Part shown: positions 52,463 through 53,494 of the stretch, piece by piece
Layout of the letters: each line of letters opens with the position of its first letter
How positions within the stretch are numbered: position 1 is the stretch's first letter
Origin: Bacteroidota bacterium
GTDB lineage: Bacteria; Bacteroidota; Bacteroidia; Chitinophagales; Chitinophagaceae
Direction of reading: 5' to 3'
DNA: 53,494 bases
NCBI GenBank assembly: GCA_030706635.1
Contig: JAUZOD010000026.1
Location: 1-53,494, forward strand
The notes under the pieces: model-generated
What the model was told of the DNA's origin: nothing
The model's input: the letters and a program-made list of their open reading frames with translations, nothing else
Database searches by the model: none
Position numbers and translations under genes: made by a program

Positions 52463-52608
52463 GGGTGATCCACGCTGGCGGTGATACCATTCTGTAAATC
52501 CTGTGACGGCTCTAAATTTTTATTTTTTTTTCAGAAAAAATGTTTTAAAATAACGACCTTCCGTTTGCAAAAGTGAAAAATTTTTATTCATTCTTTAAAA
52601 ATTTGAAA

Positions 52609-53494
52609 ATGAAACGGATTGCTGGTTTTCTTTTATCCCTTTTCAGTATCTTTTTAATGTCAGCGTGTAATAGCGGCACGCAGTCTTCTTCAACCGCAGA
52701 TACGGCCCAGGTAAAAACAGACACCGTCAGCAGCGGATCAACAGCGGGTTTTAAGCTGGGTGTTCAGATGTGGACGTTCCGCATGTTTTCTTTTACCGAT
52801 GCGCTGAATAAAGTAGACAGTGCCGGAATTAAATACATAGAAGCTTTCTTCGGTCAGAAATTGGGCGATGGCATGAAAGGCAGTTTCGGGACAGACATGA
52901 CGGCCGACACCAAGGAGAAATTGAAGCAATTATTGCAGGCAAAAGGGATACATATCGTGGCCATGGGCGTGATCACACCGAAAAACAAAGCAGAATGGAT
53001 TAAAGCATTTGAACTGGCCAAGGAATTTGGCTTGAGCTATGTTACTGCCGAACCGGTAAAAACGGAATGGGATCTGGTGGATAGTCTGGCTGGCGTTTAC
53101 GGCATCCCAGTTGCTATCCACGATCATCCAAAACCGAATGTTTACTGGAGTCCGGATTCTGTGCTGGCTGCCGTTCAGGGCCATACCCACATCGGATCCT
53201 GTGCTGATATCGGACATTGGGCCAGAAACGGCCTCAATCCGGTGGACTGCCTGAAAAAACTCGAAGGACATATCATCGGTGTACATCTGAAAGACATTGT
53301 TAAGTTTAACGACAGCACGGCCCGCGACACTGTTGTCAGCAAAGGCGTTGTTGATGTTCCGGCTGTTCTGGCCGAATTAAAAAGGCAGAACTTCAGCGGT
53401 ATGCTTTCCATCGAACACGAATCCAATTGGTATCATAGTTTGCCGGATGTTATTTTTACAAAAAACTTTTACAACGAACAGGTGGCGAAGCTGA
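52609..53494 (+). CDS. Sugar phosphate isomerase/epimerase-like lipoprotein (3' partial)
   Basis: 295 residues visible; the frame runs off the right edge. A lipoprotein signal with lipobox LMSAC is followed by a Ser/Thr-rich linker. From residue 49 a xylose-isomerase-like TIM barrel begins: LGVQMWTFRMFSFTDALNKV, GIKYIEAFFGQKLGD, YGIPVAIHDHPKPN, IGSCADIGHWARNG and IIGVHLKDI. His and Asp residues at the ends of strands could hold a metal. Such exported isomerases often act on 3-keto-sugars in Bacteroidota; the exact substrate is unknown. The ThuA and DUF6797 proteins at the left edge belong to similar families. Confidence 0.88.
   Translation, partial: MKRIAGFLLSLFSIFLMSACNSGTQSSSTADTAQVKTDTVSSGSTAGFKLGVQMWTFRMFSFTDALNKVDSAGIKYIEAFFGQKLGDGMKGSFGTDMTADTKEKLKQLLQAKGIHIVAMGVITPKNKAEWIKAFELAKEFGLSYVTAEPVKTEWDLVDSLAGVYGIPVAIHDHPKPNVYWSPDSVLAAVQGHTHIGSCADIGHWARNGLNPVDCLKKLEGHIIGVHLKDIVKFNDSTARDTVVSKGVVDVPAVLAELKRQNFSGMLSIEHESNWYHSLPDVIFTKNFYNEQVAKL

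Overview
The window looks like chromosomal DNA of a free-living, polysaccharide-degrading Bacteroidota, most likely Chitinophagaceae. The basis is protein content (GH106, GH3, AGE epimerase, DUF6797 and ThuA proteins, a type IX secretion sorting domain, HisKA_3 two-component genes, AraC regulators with a metal-site N terminus) and several matches to the Bacteroidota promoter pattern TTTG / TAnnTTTG. No rRNA, tRNA, CRISPR, phage or classical insertion sequence was seen. Family assignments come from reading the proteins, without database searches.

Layout. 1-3121: secreted DUF6797 propeller protein (cut by the left edge) and ThuA-like protein. 3137-7954 (minus): interrupted PAS gene, single-domain receiver, and a NarL-type regulator/multi-PAS kinase pair. 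8299-11212 (minus): Tag glycosylase and an MBOAT/SGNH exopolysaccharide O-acetylation pair. 11243-17000: small HTH protein, thioredoxin-fold protein, aldo/keto reductase, DUF885 peptidase, methyltransferase, BrkB-like membrane protein. 17052-30562: carbohydrate-related block with a BNR/sialidase-like protein, a wrecked M3 peptidase (dcp) pseudogene, GH106, an FMN-dependent 2-hydroxyacid dehydrogenase, GT2, CvfB-like RNA-binding protein, an esterase/SMP-30 fusion, GH3 and an AGE epimerase. 30849-32274: cold-shock-domain protein, Crp-like regulator, orphan T9SS sorting-domain remnant.

32412-40191 is a complete efflux operon resembling E. coli cecR-ybhGFSR: TetR, TolC, HlyD, two ATPases, two ABC-2 permeases. 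A palindromic operator overlaps the predicted promoter of the TetR gene. The operon has been invaded twice by a heptamer repeat family (consensus RTKGAYA). One array of 10 units lies between the ATPase genes. A second element lies between ATPase 2 and permease 1: 36 units, then an AT-rich S23-type four-helix-bundle gene, then about 9 units in the opposite orientation. In both places the first repeat supplies the stop codon of the upstream ATPase, and removing the repeat block in silico restores tight operon spacing (an ATGA overlap in one case, a TGA stop 4 nt before the next ATG in the other). This is the strongest candidate in the window for an undescribed mobile or RNA-level system.

40239-43009: metal (probably copper) module of AraC-like regulator, HMA-MauE-like membrane protein and Met/His-rich outer-membrane protein, closed by a hairpin. 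43056-53494: secreted orphan protein, DoxX-like protein with an operator-like promoter, GlxA-type regulator, SRPBCC protein, RNB-domain ribonuclease, carboxylesterase, ferredoxin reductase, FabF, two small proteins, a terminator, and a sugar-phosphate-isomerase-like lipoprotein cut by the right edge.
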